38,096 nucleotides of DNA from an uncultured Acholeplasmatales bacterium (GCA_944324705.1 CALUXI010000015.1:1-38096), one strand, 5' to 3'; counted from the stretch's first letter, positions 15,244 to 24,352 are shown. Notes: generated from the sequence alone by a model not told the origin. Program-made: numbers and translations.

Positions 15244-15508
15244 AATAGATTACTATATTTGTAAGTTTATAAGAATAATATAAATAAATTACACTTTAAA
15301 AGCGACAATCCTTTAACTTTATTATTGAATACTATATTTTAAAATAATTTCTTATGGTATCTATAATAAGTATATTGAGTGGGAAGGAGTAGATACTCTA
15401 ATTGTCATACTAGAAAAGGCTACCTTAAATTTGAACTTTATTTTTGATGTTTATATTGTTATTAGTCTCTATAAACTATAAGTATTGGTATTACAAGAAA
15501 AAAATGTA
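15244..15508. other. Gene-poor gap, no confident feature
   Basis: This stretch lies between two converging operons. The longest notable open frame is 50 codons on the plus strand (15329-15481). It has no ATG, GTG or TTG start near its beginning and no recognisable family. A GGAAGGAG sequence at 15381-15388 is not followed by a usable start. No repeat, tRNA or transposon end was recognised. It may be decayed sequence. Confidence 0.5.
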
Positions 15509-15580
15509 GTCTTCTTATAAAGACAAAAAAGGTGTCTGAGGTCAACAAAGGTTTAAAAACCTAGGACTTTTAGACACCTT
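15509..15580 (-). terminator. Tandem terminators of the lipoprotein operon (minus strand)
   Basis: The minus strand shows AAGGTGTCT/AGACACCTT (15572-15580 with 15529-15537). This 9-bp outer stem encloses a smaller AGGTTT/AAACCT hairpin (15549-15554 with 15557-15562) and is followed by six T. A second hairpin, GTCTT/AAGAC (15509-15513 with 15520-15524), follows, with another T run beyond it. Confidence 0.8.
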
Positions 15581-15587
15581 AATTAGT

Positions 15588-18296
15588 TTATCTATTCCAA
15601 TTTATAGAACCATCTAAACTATACCAACTTAAATATTCTGATTCAGGATCATAAGATTCATTTTGATTCATTAAATAAGTCATGTAGAAGTTGTAATCAA
15701 AGTTACCAACTTTTTCTGCATTATTTACTGTTATTTCACCAAGACGGCGATATAAAGCAAATTTTTGGAAGTTTGAAGTTTGATAATGAGAAATTACATC
15801 ATCTAACAAGTCACTTAAATCACTTTCAATGCTACTTGGGAATGAAGTAACATCACCATCAGTATATTCTACATAATATACTAATACTTGTGCTAAAGTA
15901 GGACGTTTTTTATCTTCGTTGTTAATATTCACATTAATATAAACATCATCATTCTCATCATCTGCTTCATTTTCATCTAAAATAACTTTAATATCTGAAT
16001 AATCTTCGTCATCCAAACTAAAGTCTAAAGTATTTTCAGATTGTTTCTCATATGTGTTTACACTTAATAAATGGAAACCATAATTAGTTTGACATAAAGT
16101 AGAAGAAGTTTCAGCATTATCAAAGTCTACCTCAACAAAAGTGTCATTATTAACAGGTCCATTAGGGCTGTAGAATATACCTTTGTCTTCATCATCTTCA
16201 TCAATTTCTACATTATCTTCAACAATTTTATTATACAAATCATGTAAATAATTTTGGAATGGTTCAACATAATTACTAACAGAATCGTTAGTAACTTCAC
16301 CTAATGATTCGGCAGTCAATATGAAGTTATATGTTTTATAATCGGCCCAAGTCTTATCGGAAATATGAGTAGGTAAATCACGATTAAATGCATCTACTAT
16401 ATAGCTTAATTTATCCATATTAGTATGATCATTAATTGCTAGAGCCTCACTTAAAATAGCTTTAGCTAGATCATTTAGAGCTTTTTGGAAATCTTCTTTT
16501 TGTTCAAGTGTTAAATCAGCTAAAAATGCATCCATATCATCAGGGCTACCATCAGCATTATTATCTATAGAAATTAAAATATGATCAACAGTTATATCAA
16601 TATATTCATCATTTCCATAATTAGCAAGAGCAGTATTTAGTAGATTACTTAAGATATTCAATTTAGAATCTTCGCTCATTTGATGATCAGCAGTACCCCA
16701 ATTATTTGAAATATAATCTGCTAAATAAGCTGTTTGAATATCACTTGCTAATTGACTATTTATTACTTCATCAAAAGTATAGTAACCATAGTTATAGAAT
16801 AAGTAATTAGATTCACCATAGGCTTTGTTAAGAGCTGTTTTTCCTTTTTTGAAGGCTTTAATGTTGCTATTAACAGCATTTTCCTTTTCTTTTCTAGCAT
16901 CTTCATCTAAATAACTAGATTCTTCATTTAATAATAATTGATTAACTAATAAAGTTATTACTGTCTCATTAATGTTATAAGTAGTTAAATCATTATAGAA
17001 ATCATCTACTGAATAAGAAATATCAGAGTTTGTAGAGAAAATTAAATCATTGCTAGAAGTAGTAGTATATTCATAATCAGTATAAGCATTAGCAAAGCTA
17101 TTTTCTAAGAAAGGATCATAGATTTTTAAGTCTAAAGCCATTATACGATCAGTAAATACTGTAGTATTAACAGAACTTGCATTTGATTCAATAATATCTG
17201 CTTTACATAATTCATCAATTTCAGCTTTCTTTTCAGCGCTTAAATCATTATATTCAACGATTTCATTAGTACCGGAAACATTATAATGTACACTATCACG
17301 ATAAATTAAATAATATTTATCACCAATATTACGTGGTTTTGATAAGCCCTCTCCATCTTCTAAAGCGTCAAAGAAGAAGTCGGTTACAGAAGAGGAAATA
17401 TTATCTAAACCAATATTATCTTTATCAGTAATGAAAGTTGTATTTTCATTTTCATCTAAGGCTTCAGTTAATGGTGTGTCATATTTATAATAAGCATTAT
17501 AAATCTCAATATACTTTTGTTTAATATTATCAGTAGTTATACCACCAACTAGATTAATATAGCGTTCTGCTTCTTTTAATGAATTGAATTTAAGAACAAT
17601 ACCATAAGCAGTATTATATTCTTTATATGTTTCATTATATTTATCTTCTAAATCTTTTTCATCAATATAGTAAGTATTTTCAGTTTCTATATTGCTATCT
17701 TCTTCATCAATAATAAACTCATCATCAGCAATATCGTTTAAATAAGCTATACTTGCTTTTTCTTTAGCTAAAGAAGTAGCGTAGAATTTAATTATTTCAT
17801 CATTTAGATGAGAAAAACTAATATCTTCAGTATCCTTAGTTATAGGATCAAAGTTTAACATACTTTTATCAGTAATAATTAAGCCTTGATTAGCAATGTT
17901 ATCAACATAAGTATTAACACTTTTTTCTAAATCTTTTGTGGTTTTAACTTTTAAAGTATTAATATCAGAAGAACCATAAACGGCTTCAGCTACAGCCTTA
18001 TCAATTTCAACTTTAGCTTCACCATTAGCTTTATATTCTTCAATTACATCAGTATATTCATCTTCATAAACTATGTCATTTAATTTATTAGTTAAAACAG
18101 TGTAACCATAAGAATATTTTAAGCGATTATATAATTGTTTTTCAGTAACATTATAATTACCTGCAGTAACAACAGCATTGTCACTAAGACTGCCATAAGG
18201 AACCTGTTGATTACGAGTATCTTCCTTACATGCAGCTAAGGTACAAATTGAAACAGCAGCTAAGGATAAACCTAAGAATCTCTTAATATTTTTCAT
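15588..18296 (-). CDS. Large lipoprotein, PrsA/SurA-like, second gene of a tandem pair
   Basis: The 902-residue protein starts with a lipoprotein signal: basic MKNIKR, a hydrophobic stretch and lipobox LAAC with Cys23. The mature part opens with a segment (VTAGNYNVTEKQLYNRL) like the N-terminal helix region of SurA/PrsA foldases. Two stretches resemble the end of parvulin domains: one near residue 300 (EDGEGLSKPRNIGDKYYLIY) and one near 780 (CQTNYGFHLLSV). A central VDHILISIDNNADGSPDD combines a parvulin-like first strand with an Asp-rich, calcium-loop-like motif. It would be anchored outside the membrane and might help fold secreted proteins, which is an inference. Known PrsA proteins are about 300 residues, so this is unusually large. 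It shares one base with the upstream gene's stop. Confidence 0.65.
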   Translation of the reverse strand: MKNIKRFLGLSLAAVSICTLAACKEDTRNQQVPYGSLSDNAVVTAGNYNVTEKQLYNRLKYSYGYTVLTNKLNDIVYEDEYTDVIEEYKANGEAKVEIDKAVAEAVYGSSDINTLKVKTTKDLEKSVNTYVDNIANQGLIITDKSMLNFDPITKDTEDISFSHLNDEIIKFYATSLAKEKASIAYLNDIADDEFIIDEEDSNIETENTYYIDEKDLEDKYNETYKEYNTAYGIVLKFNSLKEAERYINLVGGITTDNIKQKYIEIYNAYYKYDTPLTEALDENENTTFITDKDNIGLDNISSSVTDFFFDALEDGEGLSKPRNIGDKYYLIYRDSVHYNVSGTNEIVEYNDLSAEKKAEIDELCKADIIESNASSVNTTVFTDRIMALDLKIYDPFLENSFANAYTDYEYTTTSSNDLIFSTNSDISYSVDDFYNDLTTYNINETVITLLVNQLLLNEESSYLDEDARKEKENAVNSNIKAFKKGKTALNKAYGESNYLFYNYGYYTFDEVINSQLASDIQTAYLADYISNNWGTADHQMSEDSKLNILSNLLNTALANYGNDEYIDITVDHILISIDNNADGSPDDMDAFLADLTLEQKEDFQKALNDLAKAILSEALAINDHTNMDKLSYIVDAFNRDLPTHISDKTWADYKTYNFILTAESLGEVTNDSVSNYVEPFQNYLHDLYNKIVEDNVEIDEDDEDKGIFYSPNGPVNNDTFVEVDFDNAETSSTLCQTNYGFHLLSVNTYEKQSENTLDFSLDDEDYSDIKVILDENEADDENDDVYINVNINNEDKKRPTLAQVLVYYVEYTDGDVTSFPSSIESDLSDLLDDVISHYQTSNFQKFALYRRLGEITVNNAEKVGNFDYNFYMTYLMNQNESYDPESEYLSWYSLDGSINWNR

Positions 18297-21200
18297 TAGT
18301 TATTACCTCCAGCCACAAATAATTCTTGTAAACTAGTCCACCAACCAGCAAAATTATTATATAAATCATCATTGCCATAATCGATATATTCATCGGCCGC
18401 TCTTTGATTTATTTCTAATAATAAAGCAATACGACTATTATTTTCAGCATCACTGAATTGTAATTTTGTAATATCACCATTTGCAATATAATTTAAGATT
18501 ATTTCAAATTGAGTTCCATTATCTTGGAATCTAGTTAAAACAGGGCTTAAATAATTTGTAATACTATCTGATATATCACTAGGTAATAAATTAGAAGTAG
18601 AACTTGCAATATATTCTAGTAAGTAAGCTTTAATTTGATTTTGATTTAAAGTATCTCCATCATTATAAACATTATCTACTTTTATTACATTTTCATTGTA
18701 CATATAATAAATATCTTTATATAAACCATAAGTATCACTATCTTCTTCATATTTAGCAGAAGAAGGAGCAGTAGCACCAGTTATAATGAAATAGTTAATA
18801 CTATCATTAGCTTCTACAGTAGTTGTATCTACATTAGGTAAGTAAGCTGTAGGGAAGTTATTATTAACTTGGAAATCTTCACTGTTATATATATCACGAA
18901 TTGTATCTTTAATAGCTAAATCAACATCAGTAGATGAGTTAGTAACTGTAATTTCTGAAGTTGTAATAGCAAAGCCTAGTTTTTTATAAATTGAGAAATC
19001 CCATTCATTACCGATAGGATCGTAATAGCCATCATTGTCAAATTGATTACCTTCATGTGGATTATAACGACTTGAAGAATTATAGTTTTCAACAATAGTA
19101 GTTAGGGCATCAGTATGAGTATCAGAAGAAGCACTAATTAATTCATTAATTTTAGTAATTAAATCAATAGCAACATCTTTATAAGTTTTTTCTTCTCCAT
19201 TTACAGTAACCAGTTTATCTTTCCAATTATTAATGTCGTCAGCCACACCATCTTCATCTATATCTAAGTATACGGCTAGATTTTGAGCTGTTACACTGAA
19301 GTAATTTTCATAAGCTTTTGTACTAAATTCATGGAAAAAGTTAATCCATTTATCATTACTATAATCTACTAATTGTTGTTGTGAAACATAAGAAATTTTA
19401 TAAACATCATTAACAATTTCATCAATATCAGAAGTATGGTAATAAAGCATTAAGAAATTATATTTACCAATAGAAGCAGGATAACCACTAGAAGATAGAC
19501 CATCATTAGCAAAACTTGCAAGTAATATTTCAATTGTACTATAGAATGCATCAACTATATCTTGAGGAATGTTTTTATAGGCTTCAGTATCTTTCATCAT
19601 TTGATGACTAATTAAATTAGCAGCAACAGTAATACCAGAACGATATTCTAATATGTCATATAAGCCTTTTCCATCTTCAGTAGTAACATAAGCATTTAAT
19701 GTTCTATCATCATAAGTAAATGTTGCAACTGTATTATTATCAGGAGCACCAGATAGAGTTCTATTATAGTCAGTGTTATTTACAGCATAAGATATTTCAA
19801 TAGCACTATCAAAAATTTTAACTTTAACTTCATTAGTAGCTTCAGTTAATTTTTCAGAAATATAAGAACTTGTTAAATCTTCATCTGTTAAGTCCTTAAT
19901 AATTCGATCATATAAACTAACACCATCAACAGAGCTTGTTGAATCTAAAATATTTTGATAAACTTCATCAGTAGTTAAAGTGTCATCAATGATTCCATTT
20001 TCATTTTGATTAGGTTTGTCGTCATCAGTATATTGTTGACTAATCTTATAAACCATATATTGATAATTTTCATTAGAATATTTATCCTCAGTAGTAGAGA
20101 AACGATTATATTCTAAACTCTCATCTTCAGGACTAGGAGTATTAAGAGTTTCATACACATAATCATATAGCCCTGAATCTAAATCATTTAACTCTTCAGC
20201 TGTGTAAGTAATATATTCACTATTAACAGCAGTTTTAGCAGCATCAGTAATAGCTTTAATTCTAGCATCATCACTAGCAGCATCATATACTAAATTTTCT
20301 TGATTATAGTAATCTATAATAGCTTTAGTAGTGGCTCTTTGGTCAATAATGTTTTGATTTTCAAAAGTACTGCCTTCACTCTTGTAATTAGGAATAGGAT
20401 TACGATAAGTATATATGTAATTGTACATAGCAATATATAATTGTAAGATTATAGAGTGACCATAGTTAGAATCTAAATTGAAGTATTCACTAGTATCAGC
20501 TTCATCAAAGTCAAAGTCTTCATAATAAGAGATGTATTCATTATATGATTCTGGGGTTTTAGGTAAATAATAGAAAGACCCATCTTCAACTTTAATACCA
20601 AATGCTCTTAAAGTATTATTCATTTCATCTTCAGAAGCAAATTTAATCATTATTAAATCAACATCACCTTGATTTAAATAATTGTCTTCATATTTAGTGA
20701 CGATTTCTGATTTGCTAAAGTATCCTACAGTATTATCGTCATCATCATTTTTAGCTTCTTCATTTTTCTTATCAATTTCTTCTTGCAATTTTTCTCTAGC
20801 GTATAATTCGCTAGCAAAATCATTGTAATAGACTTCATATAAAGGGCTTAAACTAGCATAGTCATAATTAGTTAAAGCATTTTTAATTTCATCTATAGAA
20901 ATATTAACCCTATAAGTAGTATAAATATCATCAGCATACTTAGTGATTTTTTGTTCTTTATCAGTATCAGATAAATCTTCAATTTCCTCATCATGATTTT
21001 CTAAAGAAAAGTCAAAATCATAAGCATCTTCAATGATATAATTTTGTAATCTTTCGACATAATAATTATAGTTAGCATTATTTTTGTCATTTAAAACATT
21101 TTTAATATCATCAATTTGATTTTGTAAGACAATTTGTTCTTTATAATCAGCAAATAAATCGCTTGCTTGCCATCTTAATTCGTTCCATACATCACCTTTA

Positions 21201-21358
21201 GTAACTTGGTAGTTACCAACTGTCAAATATGAATCAGAACTATTAGCAGGGGCAATGTCAGAATTGCTACAAGAACTTATTGTTATAGCTATAATATGTG
21301 CTAGACCTAGGGTTAGAAGTCGGCGCCCATTTCGTTTAAATTTAGTAAGTTTAGACAT
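18296..21358 (-). CDS. Large lipoprotein, PrsA/SurA-like, first gene of a tandem pair
   Basis: The 1020-residue protein has a basic N-terminus (KFKRNGRR), a hydrophobic stretch and a lipobox ISSC with Cys30. The mature part starts with LTVGNYQVTKGDVWNELR, matching the same place in the downstream gene (V.AGNY.VT), and the two continue in parallel: a KSEIVTKYEDNY...LIMIKF segment, a DEVKVKIFDSAIEISYA-like segment and a central LDIDEDGVADD Asp-rich loop. They are therefore distant paralogues. The composition is very acidic, rich in Asp, Asn, Tyr and Ser, as expected for exported proteins of low-GC Gram-positives. AAGGAG lies 7 nt before the ATG. A foldase or surface role is inferred from the weak SurA/PrsA resemblance only. 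Confidence 0.6.
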   Translation of the reverse strand: MSKLTKFKRNGRRLLTLGLAHIIAITISSCSNSDIAPANSSDSYLTVGNYQVTKGDVWNELRWQASDLFADYKEQIVLQNQIDDIKNVLNDKNNANYNYYVERLQNYIIEDAYDFDFSLENHDEEIEDLSDTDKEQKITKYADDIYTTYRVNISIDEIKNALTNYDYASLSPLYEVYYNDFASELYAREKLQEEIDKKNEEAKNDDDDNTVGYFSKSEIVTKYEDNYLNQGDVDLIMIKFASEDEMNNTLRAFGIKVEDGSFYYLPKTPESYNEYISYYEDFDFDEADTSEYFNLDSNYGHSIILQLYIAMYNYIYTYRNPIPNYKSEGSTFENQNIIDQRATTKAIIDYYNQENLVYDAASDDARIKAITDAAKTAVNSEYITYTAEELNDLDSGLYDYVYETLNTPSPEDESLEYNRFSTTEDKYSNENYQYMVYKISQQYTDDDKPNQNENGIIDDTLTTDEVYQNILDSTSSVDGVSLYDRIIKDLTDEDLTSSYISEKLTEATNEVKVKIFDSAIEISYAVNNTDYNRTLSGAPDNNTVATFTYDDRTLNAYVTTEDGKGLYDILEYRSGITVAANLISHQMMKDTEAYKNIPQDIVDAFYSTIEILLASFANDGLSSSGYPASIGKYNFLMLYYHTSDIDEIVNDVYKISYVSQQQLVDYSNDKWINFFHEFSTKAYENYFSVTAQNLAVYLDIDEDGVADDINNWKDKLVTVNGEEKTYKDVAIDLITKINELISASSDTHTDALTTIVENYNSSSRYNPHEGNQFDNDGYYDPIGNEWDFSIYKKLGFAITTSEITVTNSSTDVDLAIKDTIRDIYNSEDFQVNNNFPTAYLPNVDTTTVEANDSINYFIITGATAPSSAKYEEDSDTYGLYKDIYYMYNENVIKVDNVYNDGDTLNQNQIKAYLLEYIASSTSNLLPSDISDSITNYLSPVLTRFQDNGTQFEIILNYIANGDITKLQFSDAENNSRIALLLEINQRAADEYIDYGNDDLYNNFAGWWTSLQELFVAGGNN

Positions 21359-21396
21359 CTAAAAAACTCCTTTTCTGAAAAACTTTAGCGTTTTAT

Positions 21397-21425
21397 ATGA
21401 TATCATTTTTACATTATAAAATCAA
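21397..21425 (-). promoter_or_regulatory. Promoter of the lipoprotein operon (minus strand)
   Basis: On the minus strand, TTGATT (21420-21425), 17-bp spacer, TATCAT (21397-21402). The expected start is about 30 bp before the ATG at 21358. Confidence 0.65.
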
Positions 21426-21456
21426 TATAAATATGTGTTTTAAACGGTATAAATTC

Positions 21457-21484
21457 TTGATTTAAAAATATTTAATGTTATAAT
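21457..21484 (+). promoter_or_regulatory. Promoter of walJ-rlmH
   Basis: TTGATT (21457-21462), 16-bp spacer, TATAAT (21479-21484) with an extended TG at 21476-21477. The -10 box overlaps the in-frame ATG at 21483, so that codon cannot be the start of the mRNA made from here. Confidence 0.8.
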
Positions 21485-21503
21485 GACAAAAGGTGAAAAG
21501 ATT

Positions 21504-22313
21504 ATGCTTATAAAAGTTTTAGCTAGTGGTTCTAGTGGCAATTCTTGTTTTATAAAAACAAAACATGCAAAATTTTTAATTGATGTGGGAATAACTAAAA
21601 AAAAGATAGAAGATGAGTTAAATAAAATTAATGAAAGTATTGTTAATCTTGATTTTATTTTAATAACTCATGAGCATATAGACCATATAAAAGGATTGTT
21701 AATGGTATTAAAATATTCAAAAGCTTTAGTTTATTTAACATTAGGGACTTTAGAAGGATTATTTGAAAGAGAAGATTTTGTTAAATTTTATAATTTAAAT
21801 AAAGAAAGATTTATTATATTAAGTAAAAATGGTAATGATTATTATGAATTTAATTTACTTGATTTAAATATAAAACCTCTAATTGCTTTTCATGATGCAA
21901 AAGAACCAGTTGGTTTTTTGATATGCAATGAAAATAAAAAAGTAACATATTTGACGGATACAGGTTATATTCATCAAGATGTTATGAATTTAATTAAAGA
22001 TTGTACATGTTATATTTTTGAAACCAATCATGATCCGGAAATTCTTATGAATTCAAGTAGACCTTATCAACTTAAAATGCGAATTTTATCAGATTATGGA
22101 CATTTGTCTAATGCTGATAGTTTATATGCTTTGGCTAATTTAGTTGGTAAAAATACTAAATATATTATATGTGCACATATATCTAGTGAATGTAATTTGC
22201 GAGAAATAATATTATTAACTTACAAAAAAATATTTCAAAAATTAGGTATTGATAATACTAATATTAAACTGGTAATGTCCTTACCTAATGCACTTGAGGC
22301 TATTGAACTATGA
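21504..22313 (+). CDS. walJ: WalJ/YycJ-type metallo-beta-lactamase-fold hydrolase
   Basis: The 269-residue protein begins with MLIKVLASGSSGNS, the usual start of WalJ, and has the metal motif THEHIDH. Further metal ligands are in LTDTG, ETNHD and CAHIS. WalJ (YycJ) is an MBL-fold nuclease-like protein usually encoded with the WalRK cell-wall two-component system, and it has been linked to DNA replication or repair and wall control. An in-frame ATG at 21483 would add seven residues, but it lies in the -10 box, and AGGTG at 21491-21495 suits the ATG at 21504. The next gene is rlmH, as in Bacillus, but the walRK-yycHI genes and the HtrA-like protease gene that normally sit nearby are absent. It overlaps rlmH by 4 bp. 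Confidence 0.9.
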   Translation: MLIKVLASGSSGNSCFIKTKHAKFLIDVGITKKKIEDELNKINESIVNLDFILITHEHIDHIKGLLMVLKYSKALVYLTLGTLEGLFEREDFVKFYNLNKERFIILSKNGNDYYEFNLLDLNIKPLIAFHDAKEPVGFLICNENKKVTYLTDTGYIHQDVMNLIKDCTCYIFETNHDPEILMNSSRPYQLKMRILSDYGHLSNADSLYALANLVGKNTKYIICAHISSECNLREIILLTYKKIFQKLGIDNTNIKLVMSLPNALEAIEL

Positions 22314-22774
22314 AAATAAGTGTTATATGTGTAGGTCAAATTAAAGAAAAGTATTTAAAAGAAATGAATGATGAATATTTAAAAAGATTAAACAAGTATG
22401 TAAACATTAATATTATTGAATTACCAGATAAAGCTATTAATAAAGATGAAAATAAAATAAAAAAACAAGAAGGAGAAGAAATAATTAAAAAAATCCCTAA
22501 CAATTCTTATGTTATTTGCTGTGATGAGCATGGAAAAATGTTTACTAGTATAGAATTTGCTGAAGAAGTAGATAGAATATTCAGTTTAAAGTCAGGCCAT
22601 ATATGTTTTATTATAGGTGGAAGTTTAGGTTTGAGTGATGAAGTATTAGAGTTAGCTAATCTAAAATTAAGTTTTTCAAAAATGACTTTAATACATCAAT
22701 TTGCTAGAGTTTTTTTACTTGAACAGGTTTATCGTGCCTTTAAAATTAACCATAATGAAACATATCATAAATAA
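22310..22774 (+). CDS. rlmH: 23S rRNA (pseudouridine1915-N3)-methyltransferase RlmH
   Basis: This 154-residue SPOUT-class methyltransferase modifies Psi1915 in helix 69 of 23S rRNA, using S-adenosylmethionine. It has the standard length and motifs: KEKYLKEMNDEYLKRL near the N-terminus, VICCDEHGK, the knot region FIIGGSLGLSDEV, and the C-terminal SFSKMTLIHQFARVFLLEQVYRAFKI. The start ATG overlaps the TGA stop of walJ (ATGA), so translation is coupled. A terminator follows. Confidence 0.96.
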   Translation: MKISVICVGQIKEKYLKEMNDEYLKRLNKYVNINIIELPDKAINKDENKIKKQEGEEIIKKIPNNSYVICCDEHGKMFTSIEFAEEVDRIFSLKSGHICFIIGGSLGLSDEVLELANLKLSFSKMTLIHQFARVFLLEQVYRAFKINHNETYHK

Positions 22775-22781
22775 TAAAATT

Positions 22782-22808
22782 GCTTTCAGTTTATGAAAGC
22801 CCTTTTTT
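22782..22808 (+). terminator. Intrinsic terminator after rlmH
   Basis: GCTTTC/GAAAGC (22782-22787 with 22795-22800), 7-nt loop, then CC and six T. Confidence 0.85.
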
Positions 22809-22812
22809 GTTT

Positions 22813-22840
22813 TTGTTAGGCTAAAAATTATCTATATAAT
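22813..22840 (+). promoter_or_regulatory. Distal promoter of the uxa operon
   Basis: TTGTTA (22813-22818), 16-bp spacer, TATAAT (22835-22840). Confidence 0.6.
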
Positions 22841-22842
22841 AA

Positions 22843-22871
22843 TTGACTGAAAGAGTGTTAAGTGCTAAAAT
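22843..22871 (+). promoter_or_regulatory. Proximal promoter of the uxa operon with a candidate operator
   Basis: TTGACT (22843-22848), 17-bp spacer, TAAAAT (22866-22871), giving a start near 22878 just before the AGGAGG at 22886-22891. An imperfect inverted repeat TGTTA-AGTGC-TAAAA (22856-22870) overlaps the -10 box and could be a repressor site; no regulator gene is nearby. Confidence 0.65.
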
Positions 22872-22896
22872 GACAATAGATATTTAGGAGGACATT

Positions 22897-24351
22897 ATGG
22901 AAAAATTAAACAAAAAAATTCATGACAAACCAAATCGTCCTGTAAAGGTGCTTCAATTTGGTGAAGGAAACTTCTTAAGAGCTTTCGTTGATTGGATTAT
23001 TCAAAAAATGAACGAAAAAGGAGTTTTTAATGGGGGGGTGTGTGTTGTTCAACCAATGCCTTTTGGCCGTGTTAAAGAATTAGCTGAACAAGATGGTCTA
23101 TATACTTTAATACTTCAAGGTAGACAAAATGGTCAAGATATTAGACAACCACAAATAATAGATGTTTTAGAAGATTTCATTAACCCTTTTGAACAATATG
23201 ACAAATATTTAGAATATGCAAAGAGTGAAGATTTAGAATTCATTATTTCTAACACTACTGAAGCTGGTATAGCTTATGATCCTAATGATACAGATCTAAC
23301 AGTTACTCCAAAAAGCTATCCAGGTAAATTGCTTGCTTTCTTAAAGAAAAGATATGAACATTTTAATGGTTCTAAGGAAGCAGGTTTAGATATTATTCCA
23401 TGTGAACTAATTGATTATAATGGTGATACTTTAAAAGAAGTATTAGTTAAATTAGCTAATCACTTAAATTTAGATCAAAAATTTATTACATGGTTAACAG
23501 ATGCAAATAGATACTACAATACATTAGTAGATCGTATTGTACCAGGTTATCCACGCGGCGAAGATAAGAAATTATGGGAAGAATTTGGCTATGAAGACAA
23601 TAATATGGTTGTAGGAGAAATCTTCCATTTATGGGTTATTCAAGGTCCTAAAGGATTAGAAGCTAAATTACCTGCTCCTAAAGCTGGCTTAGAGGTATTA
23701 TTTGTTGATAACATTAAACCATACAAAGAAAGAAAAGTTAAGATTTTAAATGGTTCACATACTTGTTTAGTTCCAGTATCTTATTTAGCTGGTATTGATA
23801 CAGTTAGAGAAACAATTGAAGATCCACAATTAGGTAAATTTGTTAAAGAATTCATTTTTAATGAAGTAGTACCTACAATTAATATCCCACGTGATCAAAT
23901 GGTATCATTCTCAAATTCTGTATTAGAAAGATACTCAAATCCATTTGTTCGCCATGAATTAATGAGCATTGCTTTAAATAGTGTTACTAAATTTAAAACA
24001 AGAGTATTACCTACTATTGTTGAAAACATTCGTGATTTAAAACACTTCCCAACTCATGCTTTATTTAGTTTAGCTGCCTTAATGGTATTCTATCGTGGCA
24101 AACGTGGTGATGAAGATATTGCTTTACAAGATAATCCTGAATTCTTAGATTTATTCAAGAAATTATGGAGTGAATATGAAAATACACAATTAGGTGCTAG
24201 AAAACTTGTAGAACAAGTATTAGGTTTAAAAGAACATTGGGAAATTGATTTAAATGAACTAGAAGGTGTAACTGATTTTGTTGCAAGTTCATTATATGAA
24301 ATTGTAAATAAACCAATGCGTGAAGCTTTAGTTAATAAAGTGGGTTGCTAG
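22897..24351 (+). CDS. uxaB: Tagaturonate reductase (altronate oxidoreductase)
   Basis: The 484-residue enzyme, close to the E. coli UxaB length of 483, belongs to the long-chain mannitol dehydrogenase family and reduces D-tagaturonate to D-altronate with NADH. The N-terminal Rossmann region has LQFGEGNFLRAFVDWI. The catalytic set Lys280-(4)-Asn285-(2)-His288 lies in RKVKILNGSHT and has the family spacing. UxaB is preferred over fructuronate reductase (UxuB) because uxaA and uxaC follow directly. TAGGAGG sits 5 nt before the ATG. It is first in the uxaB-uxaA-uxaC operon and is separated from uxaA by one base. Confidence 0.93.
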   Translation: MEKLNKKIHDKPNRPVKVLQFGEGNFLRAFVDWIIQKMNEKGVFNGGVCVVQPMPFGRVKELAEQDGLYTLILQGRQNGQDIRQPQIIDVLEDFINPFEQYDKYLEYAKSEDLEFIISNTTEAGIAYDPNDTDLTVTPKSYPGKLLAFLKKRYEHFNGSKEAGLDIIPCELIDYNGDTLKEVLVKLANHLNLDQKFITWLTDANRYYNTLVDRIVPGYPRGEDKKLWEEFGYEDNNMVVGEIFHLWVIQGPKGLEAKLPAPKAGLEVLFVDNIKPYKERKVKILNGSHTCLVPVSYLAGIDTVRETIEDPQLGKFVKEFIFNEVVPTINIPRDQMVSFSNSVLERYSNPFVRHELMSIALNSVTKFKTRVLPTIVENIRDLKHFPTHALFSLAALMVFYRGKRGDEDIALQDNPEFLDLFKKLWSEYENTQLGARKLVEQVLGLKEHWEIDLNELEGVTDFVASSLYEIVNKPMREALVNKVGC

Positions 24352-24352
24352 T

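Noticed and set aside
15329-15481. 50-codon plus-strand open frame in the 15244-15508 gap as a gene
   Set aside because: No start codon or properly placed ribosome site is present and no family is recognisable; it is reported only as an oddity.
21483-21485. Start of walJ at the first in-frame ATG
   Set aside because: It lies in the -10 box of the promoter; the ATG at 21504 has a ribosome site and gives the family N-terminus.
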